Counted from the stretch's first letter, positions 1 through 12,275 are shown. The stretch is DNA of 64,000 nucleotides from Achatina immaculata (GCA_009760885.1 CM019702.1:52923282-52987281); one strand, 5' to 3'. Numbers and translations: made by a program. The notes: generated from the sequence alone by a model not told the origin.

Positions 1-33
<33 letters not shown>

Positions 34-60
34 GAAAGAGTGAGAGAGAAAGAGAGAGAC
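1..60. repeat. (GA)n microsatellite
   Basis: Almost pure GA/GAAA purine repeat running in from the left edge of the window. One RTE-like family here ends in a (GA)n tail (for example at 48890-48923), so this could be the tail of an element whose body lies outside the window; that is inference. Confidence 0.9.
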
Positions 61-61
61 T

Positions 62-735
62 GTGCACTTTGGGTTCAAGATTTCTTCTCACATCACTGTG
101 GGTCTTCCAACACGGTTATACACTAATGGCTCAGTGATTCGGAACAGCAGAAGTGGTTGGGGTTTTGTTGCCTACCGAAATGGAAAATTAGTGGCACATG
201 GTTCGGGAGCCCTTGAAGTCACCACATCAACCATGGGAAAGGAAACCGAGGCTGTGTCGTTGGCAATGGAATGGTTAGTTGGCCCATGACGTGGTTAATG
301 GTGTGGTTGTGACAGATTCACAGATTATGCTTCGTAGGACTGAGAAGAATTTTCTTCACAACGAACGGGTTAAACTATTAAGCCAGTCAGCTGTGACAAG
401 CCTAACGTGGCTTTACTGTCCCGGGCATGCGGGGCACATGGCAATGATGTGGCAGACAGACTTGCTAGACAGGTAATAATAAATGGCAGATTGATAATGG
501 GCACGGGCGACATTGCTAAGGCTGTATTGGACAGGCTGTGGGAAAATGAAGAGCAGGAATGGATAAACAATGTAGCTGTGAGGAAACTACTGGAGCTAGA
601 AAACATTACAGGTGCTAGCAGGACATTCGAACTGTGTGGCCAGAAACGCATTCTAAACAACCCACATTTGACAGGAACTATTAGCAAATATAATCTTGTA
701 TGGGTGCAGCGGGTTGTCCCGAATGCAGTATATGT
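62..735 (+). pseudogene. 3' fragment of an I-like LINE: RNase H domain and tail, decayed
   Basis: Conceptual translation across frameshifts reads as a retrotransposon RNase H: 'RLYTNGS' at the first catalytic site (normally TDGS, so Asp is replaced by Asn), an acidic 'KETEAV' segment, 'VTDSQ', and 'PGHAG' followed by 'GNDVADRLA'. A conserved LINE C-terminal segment follows ('LDRLWENEEQEW', 'HLTGTISKYNLVW'). At least two frame changes and the D-to-N change show it is dead. Related relics lie in intron 1 of genes B and C (34030-34560 and 51310-51850). EN and RT are absent, as expected for a 5'-truncated insertion. Confidence 0.75.
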
Positions 736-822
736 ACTATATTTATCAGCAGTTCACACATATATATATGTATATATATACATACATATTATATATATTT
801 ACATATATATATACATACATAT
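736..822. repeat. (TA)n/(CATA)n microsatellite
   Basis: Imperfect TATA/CATA repeat between the LINE fragment and an RTE tail. Short open frames across it are low-complexity and not coding. Confidence 0.85.
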
Positions 823-937
823 ATGGATGCAGCAGCAGCAGGTCATCTTGCTCACAACCGAGAGGCCTACAGGAGTGCTGTTTGGAAGGCAAAGTTCCGC
901 AAGGGACATGCAAATGAATGAATGAATGAATGAATGA

Positions 938-938
<1 letters not shown>
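823..938 (+). mobile_element. RTE-like LINE, last ~90 bp plus (GAAT)n tail
   Basis: Nearly the same as the 3' end of the element at 49736-50295. It covers the end of the ORF (residues like 'AAAGHLAHNREAYRSA') and then the family's (GAAT)n tail at about 914-938. It is a severely 5'-truncated copy. Confidence 0.8.

Positions 939-968
<30 letters not shown>
939..968. repeat. (TA)n(CA)n microsatellite
   Basis: Dinucleotide run immediately after the (GAAT)n tail of the RTE fragment, possibly expanded from it. Confidence 0.9.
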
Positions 969-969
<1 letters not shown>

Positions 970-972
<3 letters not shown>

Positions 973-2955
973 TAGAATACATTTTTTAGAATGGCATAAG
1001 ACAACTTCCATAGTTTAGTTAATTTATCATTATAACTGAAGTATTTAAATATGATTTTCATTACTATTCATCGTGTTATGTTTCAATTCCGTCACTCCCT
1101 GATATTAAGAAGAACTGCAATATATATTTTTTAATCATAAATGTTTAAAATTCAGTCCAGCGGTCAGGCAGTTACTCTATTTTTTGGTAAAGAATGTTGC
1201 CAAATCAAGAAGTAGCACAAAGAAAACTAAATCATTATAAAGATATTGAGCTAATGATCCATCTTACAGAGGTTTTCATCTTTCCGTTCAAAGTAGAAAG
1301 TTGTTCTGTTTTACGATATTCATTCAGCGTCGGGCAATGTAAAACTGAGAACTCAACCCAAGTTTATATAGTCATACTTAACTGTTATAACATAATTATA
1401 TTTACTTTCCTGCACTTTGCCTTGCGTAGATAGGTCATTGTTCTAGGTATGAATGTTTGGTGAAACGGCATAGAAGTGTCTCTGTTCAATATCTTAAATA
1501 ATGGCATGTGTCATTTAAGGAAACAGGCATGATCACTGCCACACCTTTTCTGATCTGGTTCAAAGCGGACAAAGTTATATAAAAATTACCTCAATACGTT
1601 AACAGTTTCTGGAATTTAAATGAAAATACGTTACCTATGTTTATAAATATTTATCTATTCGCAGTTTTTAAAGTGGACAACTAAATATACAGTAAATAGA
1701 AGCTTATCGATCAGAAAATGTCCCGTGTGCAGAAGGAAACGACTCCTCTGCTGCTATATCATTAAACGTATGATTAAAAAATCTAACAATACATTACTTC
1801 TTTCGTCATTCTGAATTTCACCTGTGTTTCAGCACATTAATAATAATAATATGTAACAACATACATCTTACAATAATATCAGTTTAATGCTAGGTAATCA
1901 CTTGTATAAATTCACAAAGAACACCACCATAATTCTTATTGTGTCGTATATAACATTTGGATGTGCAAAATATGTATTAAGAGAATTTATACGAAAATTA
2001 CACTTGATCACCTATCAGCCCTGATATCCAAAACTTTGATGTCATGTGATAAGATGAAGGTTTTTTTTTTCTTTTTTTTTCAGAAAACTGTAGTTCTCCG
2101 ACACTCATGTTTCGTCCTAGGCGCATGTGTGCTGTTAATTTACTGACACTCATTTATATGCCATTAGACGTTAATGTTATATCATTTAACGTTTGTACAC
2201 GACTTACGGTAAGACCGAAGTGCATGGATATTTTTATATACAGGTGGCCTCGGACGTGATAGCGTTCCCAAAACTTCTTAGACCGGACACAGACAGAGAT
2301 AATAGACAGACCCGCAGCTACCAAAGTGCCAGGTCAGAGCATAGAGGACTGGGAGGATGGGAGGCCAGAGCAAGGAAGGAGAGCATAAAACAAGGGGAGA
2401 CATGTCTCTTGAACGTGTTAGAGGCGCCTCTCACGTCGCCTTGGAAACAAACAAACAATCCACAGTCAGACAAAAAAGACAAATTGGGAAACACTAAACC
2501 AGGCTATTTCCGACTACAATAAATGTACAATGTTTGCAGTCAGACTACTCTTAGAAATATTTAAGTCATAATTGACAATACAATTATATTAATATTCTAT
2601 GTTTCAAGAGAAGTTCCATAAAGTACCTCTTATATGGTAACTATTTAGAAAAGATATTCAACTTTTTTTTAAGAAGTGATAATGATGCATTAAGTATACA
2701 CTTTTATGCAAATGTAACCTGCACAATGCTTATGTCAAAAGAATATGTGCCTGATGACTGAAAACCGACAGCTGTTATTAAATAACAGTTTCATTTTCAC
2801 ATTATTATAGTCTAAGTTTCCTCTTAACTGCTGTGTATCTTTCACATCGTAACTAGTTAAGAATAATATCAGATTAATACATTGATTATAGTTCTCTGTA
2901 CTTTAAATCCAAATAAATTGTTAATGTTCGGATTACATTTTAAAATACGTTTTCT
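970..2955. other. 3' flank of a decayed receptor copy (unit psi-0)
   Basis: No gene seen. The sequence is diverged but recognisably collinear with the regions downstream of receptor exon 3 at 22870-24990, 42550-47620 and 57300-60540. Shared landmarks are a 'TTCCGTCAC' segment near 1090, a 'GTTATATCATTTA' segment near 2176, an 'ACACTAAACCAGGCTAT' segment near 2490, and 'AAATGTAACCTGC' near 2710. An open frame at 2193-2522 lies in this shared noncoding flank and is not conserved as protein. Confidence 0.55.
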
Positions 2956-2959
2956 CATT

Positions 2960-3200
2960 TTCCCCATGAAAAGATTATATTAAAAATATATCTGTATTAC
3001 CTGCTTTCATGATAATAAATAATACACACAAATATGCATAGAGGAACTGACAGACTCAAGCGGAAATCCAAAACTGCTTATAACTACTGTTAGCGATAGA
3101 ATACTTTCCTGTAAAATAAAAATCAGGTTCAGATGCAACGACCATAATCAAGATGGTAACTGGAACAAAGGTAGAGAAAAGTAAAGATAGTCCCATAGAA
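2960..3200 (-). pseudogene. Chemosensory GPCR exon 3 relic (psi-0), C-terminal half
   Basis: The minus-strand translation contains 'FVPVTILIMVVASEP' and 'FTGKYSIA', matching TM6 and the following loop of genes A-C (gene A has 'FVPVTILIMVVAFEP'). After about 40 codons the frame breaks ('WISA' then stop), but the next frames still show remnants of TM7 and the C-terminus. The 5' half of the exon is missing, and a SINE fragment begins about 45 bp beyond the homology. It is closest in wording to gene A. This is a broken extra member of the array. Confidence 0.8.
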
Positions 3201-3244
3201 AATGCCGTAGGGGATGAAGAGTTAGAGACCTCATTATGCTGGGC

Positions 3245-3345
3245 CATCAGTGTATGAGGTAGTGTGGCCAGTTCCTTTCCTCGCTGCCTTTCCTTCCAGA
3301 TTTTCTCTGGTACCCATTTAACGAGGCCGTATTATTTGGAAAACA
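3245..3345 (-). mobile_element. SINE body fragment
   Basis: On the minus strand it carries 'AATGGGTACC', a CTGG-type spacer and 'GGAAAGGCAGC', the same order as in the body of the tRNA-headed SINE at 12038-12275. The tRNA-like head is missing. It sits where the 5' half of the psi-0 exon should be. Confidence 0.5.
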
Positions 3346-3353
3346 ACTGGTCA

Positions 3354-5003
3354 GTGGAGAATGAGAAAAAAAATTGAAAGATGGAGGGAACACTTTAACA
3401 CCCTACTAAAAAGAAAACAAGCAGTACAAACAATAGACATACCTGAAGCAAAAACAGAACTAAACATCAGTACAGGACCAATAACAATAAGTGAAGTAAA
3501 GGAGGCAATAAAGAAGCTAAAATTAGACAGGGCACCAGGTGAAGATAAAGTGACTGCTGAGATGTTGAAAGCAGAAGAAACAGAAACACCAAAACAACTT
3601 TGCCGGATACTACAAGAAATTTGGGATCTAGAAAAAGCTCCAGAAGAGTGGAAAACTGGCCTTATAGTAAAACTACCAAAGTAGGGTGACCTTAGATATT
3701 GCGGGAACTGGAGAGGCATTACCCTACTGCCACTCACCAGTAAAATATGTTGCAGAATAATCATCAACAGAATTGTATCAGCACTTGAGGAAAAACTTCG
3801 GAAAGAGCAGGCAGGATTTAGGAAAGGAAGATCATGCATAGACCACATATTTGTACTTAGACAAATATTAGAACAGGCAAATGAGTGGCATAGTACAACA
3901 TATGCATTGTTTATAGATTTTGAGGAAGCCTTTGACAGTGTCAAAAGAGATGCACTGTGGAAAATCCTAAGATGGCATGGCCTCCCCCCATAATAGAGTG
4001 AATATAATCAAAGCCCTATACGAGAGTTTTCAGTGCAAAGTTATCTGTGGAAAACATACCTCCAGCAGCTTTAGGGTACAAACAGGAGTGAAACAGGGAT
4101 GTGTACTATCACCAACATTATTTATCTTGGCAGTAGACTGGTTAATGAAGGAGGCAACATCAGACAAACGCAGAGGATTATAATGGACCCTTGACACAGT
4201 GCTGGAGGACCTTGACTTTACAGACGACATTTGTCTACTATCAAGTAGCCACAAAGAAATGCAAGATAAAATAAACAAGCTAACTCAGAATGCAAGCAAC
4301 ATAGGACTAGAGATCAATGTAGGAAAGACAAAGTTAATGAAGCAAAATGTGAACAACAGAAATGTACTCAGAGTAGATAGCAAGTTAGTGGAGTAGGTCA
4401 ACGAATTTGTATACCTTGGCAGTAGAGTAGTGGAAAGTGGAGACATCACAGAGGACATCAACAGCAGACTTACTAGAGCAAACTAGGCCTTTGCAGTGCT
4501 GCAGACTATATGGAAATCTAAAAAAACTAAGCATAAATACGGAAATCAGGATATTTAAGAGTAATGTTCTAAGTGTACTACTCTATGGAAGTGAATGCTG
4601 GAAAATCACCAAAACCATAGAAAATAAGTTGAATTCTTTCCAGACTAAATGTTTACGAAGAATTAGAAAAATATTTTGGCCAAACACCATAAGACATAAC
4701 ATCTTGTTGGGAGAAATGCAGATGAAGCCACTGACAGCAATTATTGAGGAAAGACGCTAGGCGATGGTTGGGACATGTGCTCCGAATGACTGACAACTCA
4801 TTACCACAAATAGCACTAAGATGGACACCACAGGGGAACAGAAGTAAGGGTAGACCAAACGAGACATGGAGAAGAACAACAGAAAGGATGTTGAGCAATA
4901 TAGGGCTCACCTGGGCAAGAGCATAAAAAAGGCAAAGAACAGGCATTTGTGGAAAACCCTTGTGGAAGCCCCATGTGCCCTGGGCACTTAAGGTTCAGAG
5001 AGA
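3354..5003 (+). pseudogene. RTE-like LINE, 5'-truncated RT with (GA)n tail
   Basis: Translation in successive frames gives RT segments in order: 'KIERWREHFNTLL', 'KLKLDRAPGEDKVTAEML', an in-frame TAG after 'LPK' (about 3682), 'EQAGFRKGRSCIDHIF', 'LFIDFEEAFDSVKR' (motif A), a frame change near 3990, 'GVKQGCVLSPTLF', a motif C that reads FTDD instead of FADD (near 4218), and the C-terminal 'RRWLGHVLRMTDNSLP'. It ends 'CACTTAAGGTTCAG' then (GA)n. The endonuclease is missing. Several stops and frameshifts make it inactive. Other copies of this family lie at 35281-35800, 48781-48923 and 52565-53110. Confidence 0.85.
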
Positions 5004-5014
5004 GAGAGATTGGT

Positions 5015-5105
5015 CGGAAAAAATCTCGCTCAGCTGTGGATTCGAAACCTCGACCATTCGGTTGCTAGACGAGTGTTCTAATCACTACACTAGCCGGTCC
5101 CCCAA
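5015..5105 (-). mobile_element. tRNA-derived SINE head
   Basis: Reverse strand reads 'GGCTAGTGTAGTGATTAGA' (A-box-like) and 'GGTTTCGAATCC' (B box) at tRNA spacing. The ends do not pair as an acceptor stem, so I call it a SINE head rather than a tRNA gene. The RTE (GA)n tail is directly beside it. Confidence 0.65.
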
Positions 5106-5393
5106 CTGGAACACAGCAGGAAACAGATAAACTGGAGATCATCATCCCTATCGGAAACGAAGTTCTGCTGCAATATTTCTTTATTAAACGTACATTAACT
5201 GTTCTAACCTATCTGCAGATGCTATATTGTCTCCTAATCCCGCATTTACAATATATCAGGGACAGTCTGTTAGAAGAAGATGGTGCAACACCGCATTACG
5301 ACATTGAAGTGAGACATGTCAATATGAATATGCGCCTCGCTGCTGATTGGTCATGATAATGTCAATAACAAACTATTTCGCACGTGGCCACCC

Positions 5394-6330
5394 AGGTCAA
5401 TCAATCAAGTGCCGTGCCGCGCGGCGTAGGTGATCATTTCTTTCCACAATTCCCTGTCTTTAGACTTGAATATGAGATCCGCCGGTGACTTTCTTCCTAG
5501 CCACACTGACAGCATATCAAGTAACTTCTCTGTCTTCTTATGTCTCTTCTTCTATCAATTTTTCCATTTGCCACAATGTGCTCCTATTTTCCTCTTCTCA
5601 GAAAATGTCCTACAAATCTCGCTTGTCTGCCTCTGATCTTTGCTGTAATTTGCCTTTTAACTCTGGCCTCTCTTAAGATTTCTTCGTTGGTTTTCTTGGC
5701 TGTTCATCGTACCTTCAACATCCTTCTTATAAACCACATTTCCATGGCCTCCATTTCTCTCTGTACTCTCTTATTCATGGATCATGTTTCACATCCATAA
5801 AACAAAATTCGCTCGATGTAACATTTAAGTATTCAGAATCTTGTTTCCATTAATATGGATCTATTGCAGAAGATGTTTCTCATTTTCTGGAATGCTGACT
5901 TGGCCTTAGCACATCTGCTTTTTATTTCGTTGTGACATTTCCCATCAGCTGTTGTAATTGTTTCAAAGTACTTGAATCTATCAACTTGTTTCAGTTCTGT
6001 GCCATCGATGGTAATGCTACATTTTGGTGGTATTATTTTCTCTGAGATGATCATCACTTCAGTCTTCTTTTTATTCAGGCTGAGACCTTTACTTTTACTT
6101 TCACGAACCACAATGTCTGAAAGAGCCTGTAGCTCCCCTTCACTTTTAGCAATCAGAACGGTTTCGTCTGCATATCTTAAGCCGTTTAGGTTGTACCCGC
6201 GAACTGATATTCCTGGCATGCTCTCTGTATTTCTTATTATGTTTCCGCTGTTCAAGGAAAAGAGGTCAGGAGATAGAACACATCCTTGTCTCACCCCCAA
6301 TTTTATGTGACCACTCAGGTCACTCGACCT
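5394..6330 (-). pseudogene. RTE-like LINE fragment, (TTGA)n-tailed family
   Basis: The minus-strand frame at 5833-6300 shows 'GVRQGCVLSPDLFSL', 'GLRYADETVLIA' (canonical YADD has become YADE, losing the second catalytic Asp) and 'LSLNKKKTEVMIIS'. The rest, toward 5394, is frame-broken C-terminal sequence. The 3' end is a short TTGA repeat (TCAA on the plus strand at 5397-5406). The same 3' end is seen at 16538-16930. The protein is close in type to the element at 17060-18772. Confidence 0.8.
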
Positions 6331-7299
6331 TAATCCCTGTGATTTTTTTCACTCGGGTTATATGGCTGATCCTGTCTACGTCCCATTTCTAAGACAAAAT
6401 GTGTCAGAGTTTCGATCTAATGCTACTGCCATAGAATCCATGGATGCGAACATGCTGACCCGTGAATGGTAAAAACCTGACTGTTGTCTGAACGTGTGTC
6501 GCGTGATACGCGGTTCCCACATGTTGGTGAATTCTTTTAAAAATGCAAGCAAACTCTGAGAGTTTTCCTATCAATTTATTATCCTACAATAGATAGTTTC
6601 TTTGTATGCAAATTCGTTTCTTTCATTTAGAATCACACATTACTGCAGAATCCCTGCCATTTCTCAGTCTAAGCCTGCTTCGAATGTGATCTGAACAGCT
6701 TCGTCTTCTCGTCTACCTCATCTTTCAGGGCCTTCAAGATACCCGGCTGTGATCTGCCAGTCTTCTCGGCTTTCTGTCATGATTTGACACCCTGTCTCTT
6801 GTCCGGTCAGGCTTTCTCTTCATCTCACCATAGTGTTTGTGTCCACCTCTACTTACTCCTGTGAGGGGAGCTCACTCTGCCTTTTTCAGAATGCCCCTGT
6901 TTTATTCATGTACTATATATTTGCAGTACGAATACTAGAAATGTCCTGTAAAATTTGGATACCAGATAGTTATAAAAATATTCAGTTTTTTTCTGTGCAT
7001 TGATAATGGTACATTACTCATACACTTTATAATGTAAATGTAACTTCCGCCATGTGTATTTGAAACTTCAGATGTTAGCAGAGGAATATAATTATATTTC
7101 TTCACACAGTGCTTGGTTCTAAGACGTTATTAAAGGAAAATAAAAAGACTGCAAAACGTTTTTCTTTCAGCTTTACCGCATGTAAAATAAATAAACTAGA
7201 CACAAATATATGTGCACATATGTACTCCATCATGTTTTTTGTGTGCATATGAATGGAAAATTCCCGTTTCCATGCCATAAAGGCATATTTTTCGTCACC
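6331..7299. other. No gene; possible remnant of a receptor 3' flank
   Basis: About 6880-7210 has the landmark order 'ATTGATAATGGTACATTA...' then 'AAATGTAACTTCC', resembling 2670-2730 and 24310-24370. It may be the separated 3' flank of gene A, now split off by the RTE at 7520-10788. The pyrimidine-rich stretch 6650-6900 is unassigned. Confidence 0.35.
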
Positions 7300-7440
7300 T
7301 TCGGCACATACAAGTGTGAAGTGGTCAGTATCAGGTTTGGTTGCTTTACCTTCCTATATTTCTCTGGTACCCAATTTTAGAGGCCGGGTCTACCCCACTG
7401 CTGGGACTGAAACCGGTACCGCCTGCATGTGAGATGTGAG
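7300..7440 (-). mobile_element. SINE body fragment
   Basis: Minus strand contains 'ATTGGGTACC', 'GGAAGGTAAAGC' and 'TGATACTGACCA', in the same order as in the SINE at 12038-12275. No tRNA-like head was found. Confidence 0.5.
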
Positions 7441-7519
7441 AGTAATATATATATATACTGCTATACGTTTGTAGTATTATAGAGAGATGGTTATTTATTT
7501 GCCTATATGAATTTATATC

Positions 7520-10500
7520 TTATTGACAAAAAGCTACTTCTTCGCTACCATTATGTACGTAGGAAGTGCAATATTCGCTCGTCTGGATACCGGGTCCCTG
7601 GGAGAAAAGAATAGAACCACTGCCACCTTAAATGCATGTCGTAAGAGGCGACTAAGAAGGTTGGAGGATAGGCCAACGACATGTTCCCTGTACAAAAACT
7701 GGAGCGTTACAGGATCACTGTGAGGAAAACCAGGAAACTTTGTCTTGGAAAAGGAAGGGACTCTGATAACAGAGCGCATGACGTTGTGCAGTCAAAGCCG
7801 AAAGGAAGCTACAGAACCGACACTCCAAATGAATACCAGGATACCGTTTACCATTGCATGTTGGAATGTTAGAACACTATATGAAAGTGGAAAGGCTTCC
7901 ATGATAGTGAGAGAAATGATTAGTTATAATATAAAGCTACTATAACAGAGCGAAACACACTGGACAGGAACAGTAAGCTTAGACTAGAAACAGGGGAGAC
8001 AATCTTATGTTCAGGTCACCAAAACCCAGATGCAATACACTCAGAGGGTGTGGCACTAATGCTATCTAGCGAGTCCCAGAGAGCATTGATGAGCTGGGAG
8101 GTAGTTAGCTCAGCGATAAATACAGCCTGCTTCTCAGCAAAGAAGAATGATATTAAGTTGAATATCATCCAGGTATACGCGCCAACAAATGATGCAGAAG
8201 AGGTAGTAAAGGATGAATTCTACAACACATTGAAGGAAATTCTAGACCAACAAGGCAACAAACATATAACAGATCTAATAGGGGACACCAATGCAAGGGT
8301 AGGTAAGATCAACACAGGTTATGAAAAAGTAATGGGTTAAAATAGAATAATGAACGAAAATGGAGATAGGCCAGCAGATCTATGCATGCTCAACAACCTT
8401 GTCATTGGAGGACGTATATTTCCACATAAAACTATACACAAAGCCACATGGATATCACCAGATCATGTCACTGAGAACCAAATATACCATATTTGTACCA
8501 GTAGAAACTTTCGCAAAACATTGCAGGAGGTCAGAGTGAAACGAGGTGCAAATGTAACTTCTGACCACCATCTACTGACAGCTAAACAGAGAATGAAACT
8601 GAAGAAGCACCACAAAACGGACATGGCAAGGAAAATATGCAATATGGTACTGTTGGAAGATCTAGAAATCGCAAAGAACTTTCAACTGAAAATGAGCAGC
8701 AGATTAGATTTCAGGTTCTGTAGGAGTTATACAAAGAAGATACACCAGATGTGAACATTATGTGGAATAGTGACAAAGAAATGTGGAGCAAATCATGTGA
8801 AGAGACAGTGGGATTTAAGAAACCTCAGCCCAAGGAGTGGATTACATTGGAAACATTGAAGAAGATAGACAGAAGGACAGAAATGAAAGCAAAGATAAAT
8901 GACATTAAAACAAGAGCAGCAAAGGCTTCAGCTAAGATGGAGCACTATTTGACCCATAAGGGGGTGAGTAGAAGCGCAAAAAAAAAAAACAGACAGGCCT
9001 ATTTTCTGAAAATATGGCAGGACAGGTAGAAGAGGCAGCTGGTAAAACAATATGAGAACTATGTATGAAATCGCCAAGAATTTGGCAAATAGACCATGTA
9101 GGATAGAAAACCCCATCAAAAACAAGGGAGGTAAGGTAGTAACATCAGAAGAAGAGTAGATGCAAAGATGGGTGGAATACTTCAGCGAAATCCTAAATAG
9201 GCAAGCACCGACAGAAACAGAGGAGATACCAGCAGCAAGGAATACTCTAGACATCAGTGTAGAACCATCCAGCAAGGCAAAATTGAACACGCTACATCAG
9301 AGTTAAAGAGAAATAAGGCACTGGGTCCAGATGGAATTGTGACATAAGTGTTCTTAGCAAACAAAGAAATAATAACATACATACTACTCCTACTATTTAG
9401 CAGGATTTGGGAAGAAGAGAATATAACATAGAACTGGAAGAAGGCCCATATTATAAAACTATATAAGAAAGGAGATCTAGTAGAATGTAAGAACTACAGA
9501 GACATCTCCCGGCTCTCAATACCCACCAAGGTGATCAGCAGGATTGTGCTAAAAAGATTTAAAATATCAGAAGACAGTAAACTAAGAAAAGAGCAAGGAG
9601 GTTTCGGACAAGGAAAATCATGTACTGACCACATCGCTAAAGTGCGAATAATAGTAGAACAGTCATTGGAGTGGAATTCTTCACTGTTAGTTACATTCAT
9701 TGATTACGAGAAGGAACTCGATAGTTTAGATCGTAGAATGCCATGAAAACTACACTATGGTATCCTGGCCAAGATAACAAAGCTTATAAAGACCTTATAC
9801 AAGCTGTATGAAGGAACAACTTGTGGAATCGTGCATTTAGGAACTCTCACAGAAAGTTTTAGAGTGGAAACAGGTGTGCGGCAGGGATGTTTGCTAACAC
9901 TATTTCTATTTCTTCTAGCAATTGATTAGATCATGAAAACTACCACACAAAGCAAAAGAAATAGGATACAATGGACATTGTGGAACAAATTGAAAGATCT
10001 TGACGTGGCAGATAATGTGGAATTTCTAGCACACAGCCACATACACATGCAAGAGAAACTTCAGATCTTATGCAAGAATTCAGATAAGCTGGGACAATAT
10101 ATTTATTAACAGACAAAACAACAAAGGTAATGAAAAGTAATAATGCAAGCAATAGCCTCATGGTAACTGAGGGAGTGCCAGTTGAGGAAGTAAAGTATTT
10201 AGGCAGCATAGCGGAACGGAAAAGGATGTAACGATAGAATAAACAAGACCAGGACAGCATCTACCCAACTTAACAAAATATGGTCATCAAAGAACATCAA
10301 AACAAGAACCAAACTTAGGCTTTTGAATATAAACATAAAAACTGTCCTGCTATATGGTTCGGAGACATGGGTTATGACCAAGACAATACAGCAGATGATA
10401 CACACATTTATGAACTACTGCTTGAGGAGGATTATAAACATTAAATGGCAGGACAAGATCAGGACGAGGAGGTCTAGGACAGGGCAGGACAAGAACCTAT

Positions 10501-10788
10501 GAACCTACAAATCATGTCCAGGAAATGGATGTGGATTGGCCACACTCTGAGGAAACCCGACATCAGCATAGCAAAACAGGCACTGACACGGAATCCTCAG
10601 GAAATAGAAAACAAGGAAGATCTAGACTTACTTGGAGAGGAGAAATTATGACAGTTCTCAGAGAAAAGGGATATACATGGAAGGAAGTAGAGAATAATTC
10701 CAAGAACAGGGATGGCTGGAGAGCCTTTATCCGTGGCCTATGTTCTCAAGAGAGTGAAAGGCGATGATGATGATGATGATGATGATGA
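7520..10788 (+). pseudogene. Near full-length RTE-like LINE (EN + RT), many frameshifts, (GAT)n tail
   Basis: About 3.27 kb, close to the usual length of RTE elements. In order: a 5' part reading 'RRLRRLEDRPTTCS'; the AP-endonuclease start 'IACWNVRTLYESGKA' (from about 7850); 'YAPTNDAEEVVKDEFY'; 'GDTNARVG' in place of the usual GDFNA; 'FPHKTIHKATWISPD'; 'TSDHHLL' (catalytic Ser-Asp-His kept). The linker and RT follow, with stops at many points: 'RKEQGGFGQGKSCTDHI', 'FIDYEKELDSLDRR' (motif A decayed) and a degraded motif C. The 3' end is (GAT)n at about 10762-10788, a microsatellite-type tail expected of RTE. It is not active. Confidence 0.85.
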
Positions 10789-10789
10789 A

Positions 10790-12037
10790 GTGCAAGATTC
10801 TTTTTATTACGTACAGACGTACATACAGCAAGGAAATCAGATCTCTTTATCAGTTTATCAAACATTACCCCGGTGTCTGTGGTTCATATGTGATGTTTTC
10901 TTATAAAATCTGTTTCTCTGTTTAAGAAACTAATTTTCATTTATAATCTTCTAATCACTCAATTCTACCAAACCTAACATACACACAAGTCAATATTTCG
11001 AGTATCTTGTTTTTGACACATTTTTAATAGTTTAATTTTGTTCCAAGAAAAACAATTCAACTTCTTTCTCGAAACAAACAAGTAACATAGAAAACAACTT
11101 AAACATGATTCACTGTTTGTGACACAAGATGATTAGTAAGATTAAAATATGAACGCTTTAGCAAATGACTTAGACACACATTGTATTTAACACATCAGAA
11201 GAAATAAAGCATGAAAATAACACATTTTCCTACATTCTTGTCATATCACAATAATATTAATCAGATAAGTAGGGCCCAATATTTTTCCAGGACAATAAAC
11301 CACACGGCATATAATTGGCCTGCAACATACAAGGTAAAATAAACATCATCTCTAGTCTAATATATCTAGGACCAAACGAACTTCAACAACAGCATCACAC
11401 TCTAGCTTCAATGGTGCTCCACTACTTCTGTCACGTAAAGAAATCTCCTGAGTTACATTTTCATATACATCTGAAAATCATCAATTTGAAATTTCAGAGC
11501 CTGAAAGTCTAGCTCGGACTATGACCACAACTCACTCTCTTGAAAAACTTAAGGCAATTAAGGCAACACAAAATATATACATACTTGACTTAAATAATGA
11601 AAACGAAAACTGCACAAATCACACAATCCGTGCATCCACAACAACACGATTCCTCCACCACTGCCAGAACTGAGAATGTCTCTAATGTCGTGGACAACGT
11701 ACTAAATACTTCAATGTAGGAACCTCCTTCGTCCAGTTTAAGCTGCACACAATTAAAACGGTCACGTTCGCATTCGGATGGAGGAGACATAAACTTGTAG
11801 CGTAAGGCATGAAAATAGGTCAATCTTTCTTTGAGGACGAAGCCGACTAGATTATGTAAAGCTTAATATGAAAATACTATCCATCTGTCTCTGAAGTTGA
11901 AGGCGACACAAATTTGTGACGATTTTCTATGAGGATAAAGACAACTGAAGTATGTAAAGCCTGGTACAAGATTACTCTCACCTAAGAACAGTGGTTTTTT
12001 AACCGTTTTAATCCTATTATAATTACATTTAATATAT
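10790..12037. other. No supported gene
   Basis: AT-rich sequence. A minus-strand frame at 11590-11823 ends in a Cys-rich hydrophobic stretch ('EESCCCGCTDCVIC'), but I recognise no family and see no clear splice site. A degenerate direct repeat (near 11785-11860 and 11905-11965, sharing 'TATGTAAAGC') overlaps it. Confidence 0.4.
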
Positions 12038-12275
12038 TATGGCGAAGTGGTTAGTGCACTGGTCTCTCATGGCGAAGGTCAGGGGTTCGAATCCGGCCGG
12101 AGGCACCCCAGTCACCCAGCTGTAGAAATGGGTACCTGACTTCTTCTGGAGTTGGGTAAGGAAAGGCAGCCAGGCGTGATACTGACCATATCACCCTCTA
12201 GTGTGCTGACAGGTCAAGGAAAATATGGACACTAACACCATATCCCTATGTGCCTCTAAGGCATGACAGGATTAC
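12038..12275 (+). mobile_element. tRNA-derived SINE, near complete
   Basis: The head has a pol III A box ('TGGCGAAGTGGTTAGTGC') and B box ('GGTTCGAATCC') about 40 bp apart. The body includes 'ATGGGTACC', 'GGAAAGGCAGCC' and 'TGATACTGACCATATCACC', and it ends in a short 'TACCTTTACCTACCT' repeat near 12265. It lies about 0.4 kb downstream of gene A exon 3. Two related body fragments (3245-3345, 7300-7440) show it is repeated. The tRNA species of origin is not determined. Confidence 0.8.

Noticed and set aside
2193..2522. 109-codon frame rich in Arg/Gln
   Set aside because: The matching flanks in the other receptor units do not keep this frame; noncoding flank.
5015..5105. Possible functional tRNA gene on the minus strand
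   Set aside because: A and B boxes are present but the ends do not form an acceptor stem and it abuts repeat DNA; better explained as a SINE head.
11590..11823. 77-codon minus-strand frame with a Cys-rich hydrophobic end
   Set aside because: No family recognised, no convincing splice acceptor, and it overlaps a degenerate direct repeat.
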